Assembly (NCBI GenBank): GCA_032622095.1
Contig: CP136066.1
Span: 189,896,816-189,960,815, forward strand
Source of the DNA: Siphonodentalium dalli
Taxonomy: Eukaryota > Mollusca > Scaphopoda > Gadilida > Siphonodentaliidae
Direction: 5' to 3'
Length of the DNA stretch: 64,000 bases
Shown here: piece by piece, positions 35,483 to 47,922 of the stretch
How positions within the stretch are numbered: the stretch's first letter is position 1
Layout of the letters: every line of letters starts with the position of its first letter
Notes under the pieces: model-generated
What the model was told of the DNA's origin: nothing
Databases searched by the model: none
What the model saw: the letters and a program-made list of their open reading frames with translations, nothing else
Program-made: the position numbers and the translations under genes

Positions 35483-38400
35483 CTGAAAAATAAACGGAAG
35501 GACGACTATCAAAGCGGCCACAAATATATATGTCTTAACTATGTTACACATGCACAGGAGTGACTCCAAAAACGAATTATTAACGATATCATATATTATT
35601 ATAGGCCAATTATTAATTTTCGTCTGGTTCGACCGAGCTAAGCCTTTTTATGGTATTTACATCCCTCGTGCATGCTGGTTCGGTTGAAACGGATGAAAAT
35701 TATTAATTGGCCTCCAAGATCGTTGTCGGTTGCATCAACACAAGCCAATTTATGACTCAAACCACAGTACTCCAACTATGTGTAGTTTGATGTCACATGA
35801 CCTACATTGATAATTGTGTAAAGCACAAATATTCAATGTTTTTAGGCCAAATAAAATGGAAGCACGTTTCTAGTAACCCAACCGCCCCAAAGTCAAACGC
35901 TGCACCCAATATTATTTTTCTCGATTTTTGCCTTTTGGTCACGAATTTTTTTATTTTCGTTCATCATCGCCGATACTCTCGGTGGGAAAGTATTTCTTTT
36001 CAACGTACTCCTGTCCCCTGTCTAATATGTGTGCATATTATTTAAAAGGAGTTATTCTTGAATTCTCCTATTTATTATTTTTACCAATTTCTCATTTCAT
36101 ATGGGTTAATAGGTGGACCGCCCCAATTTATTTTGGACCAGTTACCAGGTACACGGATCCAATTTATTTTGGCGTTATTTATTCCTAATTTATCTTCAAC
36201 TATGATCGTCAGGGATCATGATCATTGGAATCAGAAACTTGGGAAGTGGGCTTATAAAGCCCCACTCGTTCGCTTTCTGGAGCCTTTATTTTTCGGATGA
36301 TATATTTTACACTTTATTCGGAATTACAAGGAATAGTCTTAGACTTGAACACGCATCAACAAGGTCATGAAGTTGTCGATTCGAAGTTCTACATGTGTGC
36401 TTCTGTTGTCATATATTTCGGAGGTCGCACATATCAAACCATATAGTGTATTCGCCAACATATCAAACCATATAGTGTATTCGCCAACATATCAAACCAT
36501 ATAGTGTATTCGCCAACATATCAAACCATATAGTGTATTCGCCAACATATCAAACCATATAGTGTATTCGCCAACATATCAAATCATATAGTGTATTCGC
36601 CAACATATCAAACCATATAGTGTATTCGCCAACATATCAAATCATATAGTGTACTCGCCAACATATCAAACCATATAGTGTATTCGCCAACATGTCAAAC
36701 CATATAGTGTATTCGCCAACATATCAAATCATATAGTGTATTCGCCAACATATCAAACCATATAGTGTATTCGCCAACATATCAAACCATATAGTGAATT
36801 CGCCAACATATCAAACCATATAGTGTATTCGCCAACATATCAAACCATATAGTGTATTCGCCAACATATCAAATCATATAGTGTATTCGCCAACATATCA
36901 ACCCATATAGTGTATTCGCCAACATATCAAATCATATAGTGTATTCGCCAACATATCAAACCATATAGTGTATTCGCCAACATATCAAACCATATAGTGT
37001 ATTCGCCAACAGATCATACCATATAGTGTATTCGCCAACATATCAAACCATATAGTGTATTCGCCAACATATCAAACCATATAGTGTTTTCGCCAACATA
37101 TCAAACCATATAGTGTATTCGCCAACATATCAAATCATATAGTGTTTTCGCCAACATATCAAACCATATAGTGTTTTCGCCAACATATCAAACCATATAG
37201 TGTACTCGACAACAGTTACTTTCTACTGTAGGTGAGAACACAAACAACATAACAGTATAAGTAAGATATCCACATTACACCGGAGATAGATAGATAGATA
37301 ATTATATAGATAATTTACTGACAATTTATACCCACTAGGGGCAGATGCCATACATAATAGCATGAAATATGCAAAAAATACCGTTGTATATCAAATTATA
37401 TATGATATTGCTAAGACATATAATGAAAATTACAAGTAATTGTGTTATGCAAAGAATTTCCGGACCATGTTACAGACTGTTATACAAACATATTTGTATA
37501 TAATATGCATCCGGCGCAATGGGTTAATATGTATCTATATATTTATATTCATATTCTATTGGAAATTATTTCGTTATTTCACAATATTCAATTTAATTAT
37601 CAATATAAAGCATCATCGCCGCTTTAAGATAAGATACATGTATGTGATTATCATACTGACCTTCGTATTTCATGTTTCCGTCGAGATCCTCCCTGGTTTC
37701 AGTGAATTTCATAACGTGATCCATATCCCCATCAGTCAGTTTCTCGCCTGAAAAATTTAAATTCGCATGAATTAGATGTACCAAATTAACAATAAAAAAC
37801 TTAATTTGAAATATACATTCTGAAATGGCATGCACTTTAGGCAGAACATGCATTTAGGTCTTAAAGGACATTGCTTCAGTGTGTTAACAATATAGTTCAA
37901 GATAAGATCGAAGTTTAATTCATTAATTTTTGTCATAATAAAATTTTGGTTTTAAAAAGCCAACGCCCACAGTAATAAGGAAATACAGAGATCTACAGAA
38001 TTTTGTGGTCGTTATAAGAGTGAAAAATCCATCCGTGACAACTTTTTAACAATACATCTCTGTTATAATAGCTGATGTTTTTATTGAGATATCGACGTCT
38101 GTTCTGTGCTAAAGTTTCTACACAAAGTCGATTATTTTCAATGGAAGTGGAATAACTCTATATATTTAGATATAGAGTTATTCCCCTTCCATTGAAAATT
38201 AACTACCGTTTGAATTGCATTCTGGGAGCCATAATTGGGGAAATGGTTTTATTATTTCAGCTATTTTCTATTACTCTGTGTGCACCTTCTGAGACACAGA
38301 CGTTCCAAATGGTGAATTATAGTATTTAAATCATATTTTATGGCATAGATTTTTATTAAGACCTTATATCAAGGCACTATACACAAAAATAATCGGCGAT

Positions 38401-41400
38401 TCGAAAATTAAGTTTGCCTTTAATTCAAGACTTGTATGTTGGTATATACTAACCAAGACACGTGAGCACATGCCGCATCTCGGCGGCTGAGATGAAACCT
38501 TGACCTTCTCTGTCGAATGTCTTAAACGCCTCCATGAAATCCGCAAAAGTTCCAGTCTCCTTCTCTTCCATGGCCTTCTTGTAAATTGTAAGGAACTCAT
38601 CGAGTTTGTATGATTTTTCTCCTGAAAAGAATTGTCAGTCGTATCATGGGACAAGTTGATCTTCTGATTCCCCTATATTGCAATTGGTTTAACCCTTTCT
38701 ATACTAAATACAAATTGAAATACAAATTTCACGAGAAATTTTTCCGTTCCCTCAGAAATTTCGCCTTTAAAGTGTTATGAAACACCCATCTGATGTGTTC
38801 CAAATGGTGTATAACAAATAATGATTCCAAAATAAGTTATTTTCATACATTTGATATCCAAATAGTCAGAAACCCGCGTATTTTTTATAAACTAAGTGTA
38901 CGCAGTAACGATTGTTGACGTAATCCTTGTCGTAACGTGAAATTCCCATGAATACGCCCTGAATAATTGAACATTTGTTCGAAGTTCAACCATTGTGTTA
39001 TGTGAATGGTCGACAGTCGATGTAGTTGGAATTTTTGACAGTAATTCATTGTTACATTCTTACAAGTTCCAACGGGGACAGTGTTTGGATACTAACTGAT
39101 TGGTTTTATGGTTTACCCTATAAACACGATCTATCTCCGTTTCCCATCTCCCGTAACTTCGTATGTGTTTTGTATGAACAATTTCGTCGAACGCATTGTC
39201 TCGTCAAAGAAATGCGTGGTTAAAGCGTGGGATAATTTGGCATTGGATAGATTTTAAGGAAATAATAGACCAAAAACCCAAAATACGCTATGTTTATATA
39301 AGGATTAACTGTCATGTGGACTGTTTTTATGGAGATGTAACCGTGAGGTAAGTGGACATAACTTGTGTAAAACCCGAAGGGTTTTATATACAAGTTATGA
39401 CCACTTACCTCACGGTTACATCTCCATTAAAATAGTCCACATGACAGTTAATCCTTATATTTATATACATTTAGCGAAAAAGCCACTTTTGTAAATGTAT
39501 TTAATTCGAAAAGTGTATCGTGACAAAAACAGCCCAAAATACCCAATAGCACCCTTGGCAAAAGTTAATAGGAACAATTTCTCTTCATATTGAAACCCGA
39601 TGATGTATTAAGTCAATCCTGCGCGAGTCCAAATGCGCCCAAAACATTACGCGTTCGTCTTTCTAAACCCAATGACGTATCGATGGTGTTATGAGTTTGG
39701 TGTTATGAGCCGTTGCGCATTCACCGATAAATAACTGCAACTAGCCACGTGGGCGCCGACCAATCAGAATGCTGGATTTAGTTATGACAACACTTAGTAT
39801 GTAAATATATATTGTTTTCAATCCCAGATGATATAGCTGTCCAATGTGTTTGCGGATAACGAGCCATATATTGGACGCCACGATGAATTGTAAATGCCCC
39901 AGCACAATAGCATTTTAGTGTATTTAAGATATGACTTCCCCAACTACATATATGGTTACAGCATGACATAAGAATCTATGCATCTATAAAACAAAATAGT
40001 CTACATCGACCAGGCTACAACTGTTTCTGTCGAACACATGTAGCTTTTGATTAAGAGTACATTTCGCTGCTTTCGTTTGAGTCTGGTCTGTGATAAAAGT
40101 TATGACAGCAACAAGAAGAGGTTCTAAGTGGCAATACTTGTCCTCTCATGATTTGGCCTTTGTGTGCGTTTAACTAAATATAGGATAAATTTATTGAGAT
40201 CCAAGTACAGACTGCATACATGTATGGTATATGGCCCCTGTTCAGTACAGACATGCATGTTTCAATCTTAGGATGTCACTCCAATTAACTGGAACGCGGA
40301 ATTCACCCTTGCTTAACCAAATTCAGTTATAAAAGTATATTTACATACTAAGTGTTGTCATCACTAAATCCAGCATTCCGATTGGTCGGCGCCCACGTAG
40401 CTAGTTGCAGTTATTTCTCGGTGAATGCGCAACGCCTCATCACACCAAGCCCATAACACCATCGATACGTCATTGGGTTGGAAAGACGAATGCGTAATGT
40501 TTTGGGCGCATTTGGACTCGCGCAGGATTGACTTAATACATCATCGGGTTTCAATATGAAGAGAAATTGTTCCTATTAACTTTTGCCAAGGGTGCTATTG
40601 GGTATTTTGAGCTGTTTTTGTCCCGATACACTTTTCGATTTAAATACATTTACAAAAGTGGCTTTTTCGCTAAATGTATATAAATATAAGGATTAACTGT
40701 CATGTGGACTATTTTTATGGAGATGTAACCGTGAGGTAAGTGGTCATAACTTGTATGTAAAACGGGTTTTACACAAGTTATGTCCACTTACCTCACGGTT
40801 ACATCTCCATAAAAACAGTCCACATGACAGTTAATCCTTATATACAATCGATAATCGAGGTCTTTTACTCTTGTATTAATTAAGATATATATTTTGTCGC
40901 TTCCATCGAGCTGACTGATTACTTTCTGTGTGGGGTTCATTCCCAGATAATTTATTAGAACTCACCCATTTTGTCCGTTCCACCTAGCTGACTGATTACT
41001 TTCTGTGTGGGGTTCATTCCCAGATAATTTATTAGAACTCACCCATTTTGTCGGTTCCACCGAGCTGACTGATTACTTTCTGTGTGGGGTTCATTCCCAG
41101 ATAATTTATTATAACTCACCCATTTTGTCGGTTCCACCGAGCTGACTGATTACTTTCTGTGTGGGGTTCATTCCCAGATAATTTATTATAACTCACCCAT
41201 TTTGTCGGTTCCACCGAGCTGACTGATTACTTTCTGTGTGGGGTTCATTCCCAGATAATTTATTAGAACTCACCCATTTTGTCGGTTCAATCGAGCTGAC
41301 TGATTACTTTCTGTGTGGGGTTCATTCCCAGATAATTTATTAGAACTCACCCATTTTGTCGGTTCCACCGAGCTGACTGATTACTTTCTGTGTGTGGTTC

Positions 41401-44400
41401 ATTCCCAGATAATTTATTAGAACTCACCCATTTTGTCGGTTCCACCGAGCTGACTGATTACTTTCTGTGTGGGGTTCATTCCCAGACTCCTCAGCACGTC
41501 GCCGACCTTAAACGAGTCCACCTCACCGTCACGGCCATCCCAGAAATCGAAGAGTTCAAACACCTCAGTCACCTCTGAAAAAGTTAGAGTGAATGTTACT
41601 AAATTAGGCACTGCTATACACACTACGCTAGGTAAGCCCCGGCTAGTGACCGTATTTGTTTTGATTGTCACACAACGAACGAGACGATTCACGCCCACTG
41701 TTGGTCTTAATCCTGTATTTTTCCGACATGATTTTCGAGTATATATCAGCTCCACTAGTACTGTGGACCAATGAGAAAGCACGTGTAACATTATAGGATT
41801 TCGATCAATCGTGAACGTAAATTGTCCTACTCACTGTGTGACAAAAAAGACGCCGATATATCCAACCAAAATACGGCCTCCAATCGGGGCAGAGCGTAAC
41901 GTGTGTAACCAGTGACTACCACGTACTGGACGAAAAGTGAGGTTCACAAATATGGCGATATCACGTATTGTCCATGTATCGAATATACGTGGCATTTAAT
42001 TCACGTTTATTTTAAATTCTAATGCACTTATGTGAATATACCCCCCTGAAACATCACATATTTGCGGGGGGTTTAATTATCTATAAACTAAAAAAGTATA
42101 GTCCGGTTCACCGCTTCAATGTTAGATACGTGCCAATATTGACGTTCTAATCTCGTTCATGGCCAATCCAGCTCCACTCACTGTTCCGTGTCTATCCATG
42201 ACGTCACCCTTACGCAGTGCAGCTGAAGGGGTCATTCTCACCAAAAAAAGTACTGAAGGGTAGACAGGTTTTGAAAATGTGCTGACGGGTCCCCATGGTT
42301 TGCGATCGGGACTAATGGAGTTACATTAACTGTGTTCCCGAAAGTCTGGCGCCCACCAGTTTTCGTTTTCAGTTCATTTTAGTTTTCCTTGGAACATATA
42401 CAATTATCTCTAACAGAAATTATGGCAGACATGAAAACTAAAAGTCATTTAGAATGGGATTTCAAGTTTTGTGTACCCTTCAGCACATTTTTAAAATCTG
42501 TGTACCCTTCAGCACTTTTGTTGGTGAGCGTTACCCTTCAGCCGCAGCACATGCCGACGACGTTACGGAGTAGATGTATAGAGTTGGCGTCCGGTCCACT
42601 GACTTCCGTTACTAACTCGATGTTATATAAACAAACCAGCGGCGTCGCTTTTTCGAAATTTGACTGTCAGTACATTCGCCCATGTACTTTCAGAAATCAC
42701 AAAACACCACACCGTTATATCCCATCATTGTCTCGATATCATTTAACCAAATTTCTTGACATGAAACCGTGACAGGTATACGGCGTGAAATACATTTCAA
42801 TGAGTAAACAATTTTCCATTGTTTCAATTCAACTTCAAGTTCGCGGCATCCAGCGCATTGAATTTAATACAAAAAGTCGTGAGTTGAGTTGCACATTTCA
42901 TCGATAATTACAAGGCACACGTGTGTGTCGAGATAACGTTTTAAGTTCGAAGAGATTTAAAATGTGGATAACAGTCTGGCAATGATAGTGTTATCATTAT
43001 TGGAGAATTGAGAATACTCACAAAACACCACACTGTTATCCACATTTTAAATCTCTTCGAACTTAAAACGTTATCTCGACACACACGTGTGCCTTGTAAT
43101 TATCGATGAAATGTGCAGACATAGAAAACATTCAGCCAACTCACGACTTTTTGTATTAAATTCAATGCGCTGGATGAAATATAGTCCCTTAATTAGCATC
43201 GCTCTTATCGTTAAACATACTGATAAAAACGAAAAATTGCCACCTCGAATAGAAATAAATATGCACAACAGTTAGTTTTTGCATGTACCTAATGTCTTCT
43301 TCAGATGTTTACGACTTACAAATTTCGGTTTTGATTTTACCGCGAACTTGAAGTTGAATTGAAACAATGGAAAATTGTTTACTCATTGAAAAAAATACCA
43401 CACTGTTATTCCCTAAACATACAGAATCATTAAACGTGATGTTTGATTCCGCGTATACATGGCAGGTAAAGTCTACATCTGGTATCCAGATAGCGAGAGA
43501 GAGGACTGACTGCCGCGGATGTTACTTAACTCATGACCCCATAATCGGTCGCTTGGGTTAATTTAATAACAATGATATACTTGCAGACGTGGAAGTTTTA
43601 AGTCGTTTTTTAAATTATTTTCGTTTGGACGCTTTTGTAAATTTTCGCGATGCACGTGGACAAATATAACGGTGATTGCAAATTTTATTTTTACTATGTC
43701 TGCTTAGCTTAAAATTACCGAAGGAAAGTTTTGACTAATTTGGATTCAAATTTGACAGTGGATATTTAAAGTGTCCCATGTTCAATATGCGCCATTGTGT
43801 CGTTAAATAAATATAAAATATATTCACTAAAAAAAATTGTATACATGTACATGATCCTACTATTATTTCATTCATTAACCCCATTCTATAATAATGATAT
43901 AATAAGGCTAATAGTGTCAGGTCTATACCCAAATGTATTATTGTTGCGTAATCGTGACCTTTGACTTCCGGCTTGTCGTCTGTTTACATTCCGTACGCTA
44001 AATCTATGTTTGTGACTATTGTTGATTTAGTTTGAATAAATATTTCATTAAATTTAAACCATTAATTACGTCAAAGAGTCTTATTTGTCTGGGACTATTT
44101 CTTTACGCGGGCAAACAACGCATAGTTACGTGAAACATCATCGCATGCCTTATAGAAGCCGCTGTTAATCTCACGTCGCATTTATTGATTGAAGTATGTC
44201 TTATTGGGATTTTTATTAAGTAAGAAATAGAATCTACAACTCGTCCCCAGTTTATAGCGAAATTTACAAAACTCGTCCAGTAAATTAAGTCTGGACCTCG
44301 CCTAGCATAATTTACTGCACTCGTTTTGTAAATTTCGCTATAAACTGGGGATTCGTTCTAGATCCTCTTAAAAAATACATTCGCTAAATTAATATAGCAT

Positions 44401-45862
44401 ACATATCATTTAGGCATTTATGCGCTTATATATAGCAGATTTTAATCAATATGTAATGTAAAACTTACCTTCGATGTCGGTTTTTGATAATCCGGAAGAC
44501 TGCAAAATAGAGAGGAAATCATATAACAGGATAGACGGTAAGATGTAGTCACAGCTAATTTTGGACCTCGTTTTGGGGTAGAGTCGGAGAATCTGCGTTC
44601 AAGGGGAATCCATATGGATAGGATTCAAGTTTGAATGCACAATTACACCACCCCCCCCCCCCCTTCCGACCAGATTAAATTCTCTGTCGTTGTAAATTCC
44701 ATTTACACTACAGTACCTTGGGAAATATACAATTATCAAACTTGTACCATATTTGTTTCTGTACCGTAAATGGGATGATTAGAGACAGATTTTCGATTCT
44801 TTGAGAAAATCTCTACTGAAGTTTCTCTTTCATAGTCATTTCTAATTTTCATGTTGTGTCTATGTGAATAACGGCTACATGAGTTTACAATTCCTTTTCA
44901 ATTATCTGTCTTCAGAATTTATTAATGGCCATCACGTTTCGTCCCCTATACTAATGGGTAAATATCATCATATCTATCCAAGGAACGAGTCACTGACTCT
45001 TGGTTCCCGTTAAAGGTACTCAATCCGATTCGACGGTCCCCATGTCATCAGATTCCAACAACAACAACAACAATTGTTTTAAATGCCGCTTCAGTTATCA
45101 GAATCGATTAACTGCACCAAAATAGTGCTAACCACAGTCAAGTATAGTTCAACGAAATTTGGCCGGTTTGTCAAATATCTGACACAAAAAAGCCACTGGA
45201 TTTTAGAGTTATCGATCTCCATCCCCAATTGGTCAGATAAGTTCTTCTTGTCGACTGTTTACTGGGCCATTTAAAATTAAAATAACATATTTCAAACATC
45301 GATATCTGATCACTCCTAGCTTTGATGGGTGGGTTCCTCGACTCGAATCAAATATTTTTTACCCCCATGCAAAGCCAAAGAAATGGTAATTTAGGAGCAT
45401 CTAATCGGATTGAGTACCATTATATTAAGCCCGATGTCTCTCTGGTATACGCTGCGTTAGGGATTCTACAGGGACAATTTCTATGTTTTACGAAACGAAT
45501 TTAAAAGATCCAGAACAATGGAACCCGAAAACATTGCTTGACTATCTTAATGTTCTCCGATTGGCCTGTAACAATGAAGTTTTGACCATTCGATTTTTTT
45601 TGTCTGAAAGCATCTGTCAGCCATACAGTGAGAATGTAAACACGTATACATAGTATGGGGTGGTTATCATATATGGTTGGGGCAAGGGTGGAACTAAATT
45701 AGTAAAACCGACAGATAGTCGTACTGCTGACTGTCGTGAAGAATTGATTGATTAATCATAATCTGAGAAAATAGCCCATTCTCACATCACAGTGACTTTA
45801 TAGACACAGTATTTACGTTAACATAACGTGAACGACAAAAACAAAGAGTTGGTACTAACCAT
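35439..45862 (-). CDS. Myosin essential light chain, copy B (complete, 6 coding exons)
   Basis: Second tandem ELC gene. Coding exons on the minus strand are 45860-45862, 44469-44499, 41428-41574, 38454-38621, 37661-37747 and 35439-35482, with the same lengths and phases as copy A. The frame is open throughout and encodes 159 residues. Differences from A that I can read: Ala to Ser in VDxFK, Asp to Glu in AMxEKE, Ala to Gly in TDxDM, and Lys to Asn in EFIxKVM. The FDFWDGRDG calcium loop is unchanged. Its introns are the most altered of the three: seven extra exon-3 3' fragments, a 29-bp minisatellite in intron 5, an inverted pair of 510-bp elements in intron 3, and a 1.7-kb insertion in intron 2. 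It is likely functional, possibly with aberrant splicing at exon 3. Confidence 0.92.
35483..37660 (-). other. ELC copy B intron 5
   Basis: Shares 35490-36428 with A and C, then holds the 29-bp minisatellite. It lacks about 1.7 kb present in A, with a junction at the gatgccatacata block near 37350. Confidence 0.6.
36429..37211. repeat. 29-bp minisatellite, ~27 units, only in ELC copy B
   Basis: Unit ACATATCAAACCATATAGTG + TATTCGCCA. Copies A (near 6412) and C (near 60420) each contain a single unit at the homologous position, so the expansion occurred in B after duplication. Confidence 0.95.
37661..37747 (-). CDS. ELC copy B exon 5
   Basis: 87-nt exon encoding [15 protein letters not shown] through GNMKYE, with donor gtcagtatg. 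Confidence 0.92.
38090..38419. mobile_element. TTAA MITE family 2, right half in intron 4 of ELC B
   Basis: Matches the right two thirds of 10330-10801 and ends GCCT-TTAA (38420-38423). The left end was lost with neighbouring intron sequence. Confidence 0.65.
38454..38621 (-). CDS. ELC copy B exon 4
   Basis: 168-nt exon, same boundaries and phase as copy A. It reads AMEEKE where A reads AMDEKE. Confidence 0.92.
39297..39806 (+). mobile_element. 510-bp hairpin-ended element, left copy (ELC B intron 3)
   Basis: Starts TATAAGGATTAACTGTCATG, has a long hairpin at that end (39298-39461) and ends ...CTTAGTATGTAAATATA. The reverse complement is at 40335-40844. Copies A and C lack both. Confidence 0.75.
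40335..40844 (-). mobile_element. 510-bp hairpin-ended element, right copy, inverted
   Basis: Reverse complement of 39297-39806; together they bracket 528 bp of ordinary intron sequence that is continuous with its flanks in copy A (about 11820-12370). Confidence 0.75.
40895..41427 (-). repeat. 77-bp array of exon-3 3' fragments with donors (ELC B)
   Basis: Seven units downstream of the true exon 3. Each carries the exon tail (coding [20 protein letters not shown]-like) plus gtgagtt and about 20 bp of intron. Period 77 bp (unit landmarks at 40911, 40988, 41065 and on). Confidence 0.9.
41428..41574 (-). CDS. ELC copy B exon 3
   Basis: 147-nt exon with the first EF-hand, acceptor ttttcag and donor gtgagttc. 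Immediately downstream in the intron its 3' end with donor is repeated seven times at a 77-bp period. Confidence 0.92.
41820..43490. other. 1.7-kb insertion in ELC B intron 2
   Basis: Absent from copy A, where the flanks are nearly contiguous (about 12890-12960). It contains a foldback (42797-43390) and an unrecognised 127-residue plus-strand open frame (42389-42772) with no family I know. Confidence 0.6.
42797..43390. repeat. Foldback with two nested inverted arms
   Basis: Outer arms ttcaatgagtaaacaattt... and ...aaattgtttactcattgaa. The inner arms around 42880-42975 and 43030-43120 (gagataacgttttaagttcg) are near perfect. The right arm has about 165 bp of extra sequence. Confidence 0.8.
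44229..44366. repeat. Palindrome with direct CTCGT bubbles (copy B intron 2)
   Basis: Best preserved example. A 24-bp stem (from CCCAGTTTATAGCG) and a 10-bp stem (CAGTAAATTA) are perfectly complementary between arms. The spacers read ACTCGTC and AACTCGTC on the left and CACTCGTT and GATTCGTT on the right, all on the same strand. It ends GATCCTC. Confidence 0.85.
44469..44499 (-). CDS. ELC copy B exon 2
   Basis: 31-nt exon encoding [10 protein letters not shown], with acceptor ttttgcag and donor gtaagttt; identical protein to copy A. Confidence 0.9.
45014..45418. mobile_element. TTAA MITE family 1, copy 3 (right end degraded)
   Basis: Left end TTAA-AGGTACTCAATCCGATT; the right end reads CGGATTGAGTACC but the flanking TTAA is no longer adjacent. 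It lies in intron 1 of ELC copy B. Confidence 0.65.
45860..45862 (-). CDS. ELC copy B exon 1 (start codon only)
   Basis: ATG followed by donor gttagtacc on the minus strand, identical in layout to copy A. Confidence 0.8.
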
Positions 45863-45956
45863 TTTTATTCTGTTCTGTAAAGGAAAACTGTTTCTTATCG
45901 TGATGGAGCGGATAGACTGTGGAAATGTACTGACCCATGCATGTAAATCTTTGCAG

Positions 45957-45964
45957 CTTATATA
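45957..45964 (-). promoter_or_regulatory. TATA box, ELC copy B
   Basis: TATATAAG on the minus strand about 95 bp upstream of the ATG, aligned with the copy A TATA box by flanking homology. Confidence 0.55.
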
Positions 45965-46866
45965 CGCTTTTGTGAACGGGACCACATGGGTGTGGGGCGA
46001 TCATGGCAATACCCGATCCAGATGCGTGTATTATGCAAATCGCGTGCACTATGCGGCGACCGGGGTGTGTACATCATCTCCATCGTCACATGGTCCAGCA
46101 TGCACGATGGGCACATGGTCAAGACTTATACGTCTGTGCGTGTATAGTTTACACATGGTATATGTTTTGTAAGGCTTGCAAAGCATGCGCATGTCTGGTG
46201 GTGATTATGTTGCATGGGAATCATGGGATGCAACTGAGATTATTCCAACGGAATCCATAACCAGACCATGCATTAGAACCGCCAAACATGCTGGGTGGCA
46301 CCGTGCTGGCACGCGTTCACAGTTTCGATATTTCAGCATGAGGAACGAGCATCATATCTACTATATATGTTGCACGGAAACTTCAAGCGACTCAAAATCC
46401 TCAGGTTGCATATCTAACCTAGCAATTTATCGTTTTTACCCCGTTGCAATTATCAAAATAGCTCGATAACTGCATGAAATAATTACCATATATATAAAAC
46501 ATTAAAAAGCGTCATATTTTAGTGGTGTGGTAAAATAAAGTGCGTTTGTATCACTTAACAGCTGATGAATTTCTATCTAATACAGTCGTAAGCCTTGTCG
46601 TGGTATATTGTATTATATTATTATATAGTGTATATTCATAGATCGTTTGTTATCTCCGGAACAGATGCAAAATTACTATTTCAAATTTGAAGCCTTAACA
46701 TTATGAATCGCTTCAGACACGCGGTGGATTCGATCCATCTTTATTCATGATAAGCGATATAAGCGAATTGGCTTAGAACAGGTAGTGGAAGAGGTGGGAA
46801 TTAATCACGTACATAGATTACACTGCATGATCCATAGACAATGCCATGAATCTCTACCCTGGCTAA
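45965..46866. other. Upstream flank of ELC copy B
   Basis: Homologous to 15231-16490 upstream of copy A. The homology stops near 46810, just before the TAGTCCAGG composite. Open frames at 45828-46469 are not conserved as protein. Confidence 0.6.
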
Positions 46867-47397
46867 TAGTCCAGGCACATTTGGGTTCACTAGGGAAAAA
46901 ATTCGGGGAAAGCTTATTTCTTCAGGAATTAATAAGAACATATTTATGAACAACATGGCAAAAGTCCCCTAAAATCCGAGTTGAGCTTTTTGAGATATCA
47001 TGATTTTTCGGAATGGTTCAAATTCTGACGAAATTCCACCAGACCATATGCGATTGCAGTCATAAGTAGAATAATTTACGGACATTTGTGCATACATATC
47101 CATCTATCGTGGAGCAGGTGCCGCTAGATATATGAAATTGATGCTAGAGCATACTACAAGTCGATATTCCGTAATTGGGATGACATTACCGAAGAGAGCA
47201 TAGAAACCGCGTGATGATTCAACATTTTTCCCATAAAAGAGTGCGAGTAAAGATATTCAGAAGACAATGAGCTGAAATATGAACCACTATACTAGAACAG
47301 AGGTTAATTCAGAAGATGAACGTGAACAGATATATGGGAACATCACCACCATTAAGATGTTATGGCCGAAAACTTAACACTACCCCCTAAAACGTAA
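46867..47397 (+). repeat. Left terminal inverted repeat of the composite
   Basis: Pairs with 57100-57641 in inverted orientation; the outer ~20 bp and two internal blocks are well conserved, the middle is diverged. A second TAGTCCAGGC occurs at 47440-47449. Confidence 0.65.
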
Positions 47398-47922
47398 ATC
47401 ATGGCTTCGGGTGTATGAAAGGCAAAAACGCCCACACAATAGTCCAGGCGTTTGGTATAATAATTGTGCAATGGGTGGTAAAACCATACACTTGGAACCT
47501 ATGTTCCTCATACACCATACATATATATCTATTTATTATATGACTACCACTAATACCTTACAAATATCACTATTGTTTGGCGGTGAATTCCGAGCAGTCG
47601 GAAAACGCATGTCTGGTCAGAAGTCGTATCGGTATCCTGTGAATTCCGTATCAGTATAGTTTTAATTCCGTATCAGTGTCCTGTGAAATTAGGTCACCGG
47701 AAGTTGGGAACTATTTATCAGGTATGTTCGTTTGAAGCGTAAACGGGTCTGTTCTATTGTCGCGCGTATATCCTGACCAACTGCGCGTGCGCATTATCGT
47801 ATAAACTGACAACCGGAAATAACTTTTTGTGTGCCGGACACTGTGCCGGACAGTGTGCGGAACCGTTCGGCGTACGTCAAATATTCGTCTGCTTTAACTA
47901 ATTATAAATTACACTACAAGTA
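47398..47922. other. Upstream region of the recombinase gene
   Basis: No gene recognised. It includes two gtatcagt / gtgaattccg repeats (47630-47690) and a gtgccggaca doublet (47831-47853) before the ATG. Confidence 0.4.

Noticed and set aside
36429-37211. CRISPR-like regular repeats
   Set aside because: Head-to-tail 29-bp units without unique spacers, in a eukaryotic intron; the same applies to 26041-27965.
41469-41774. Plus-strand frame over ELC B exon 3
   Set aside because: Antisense shadow of exon 3 and its intron.
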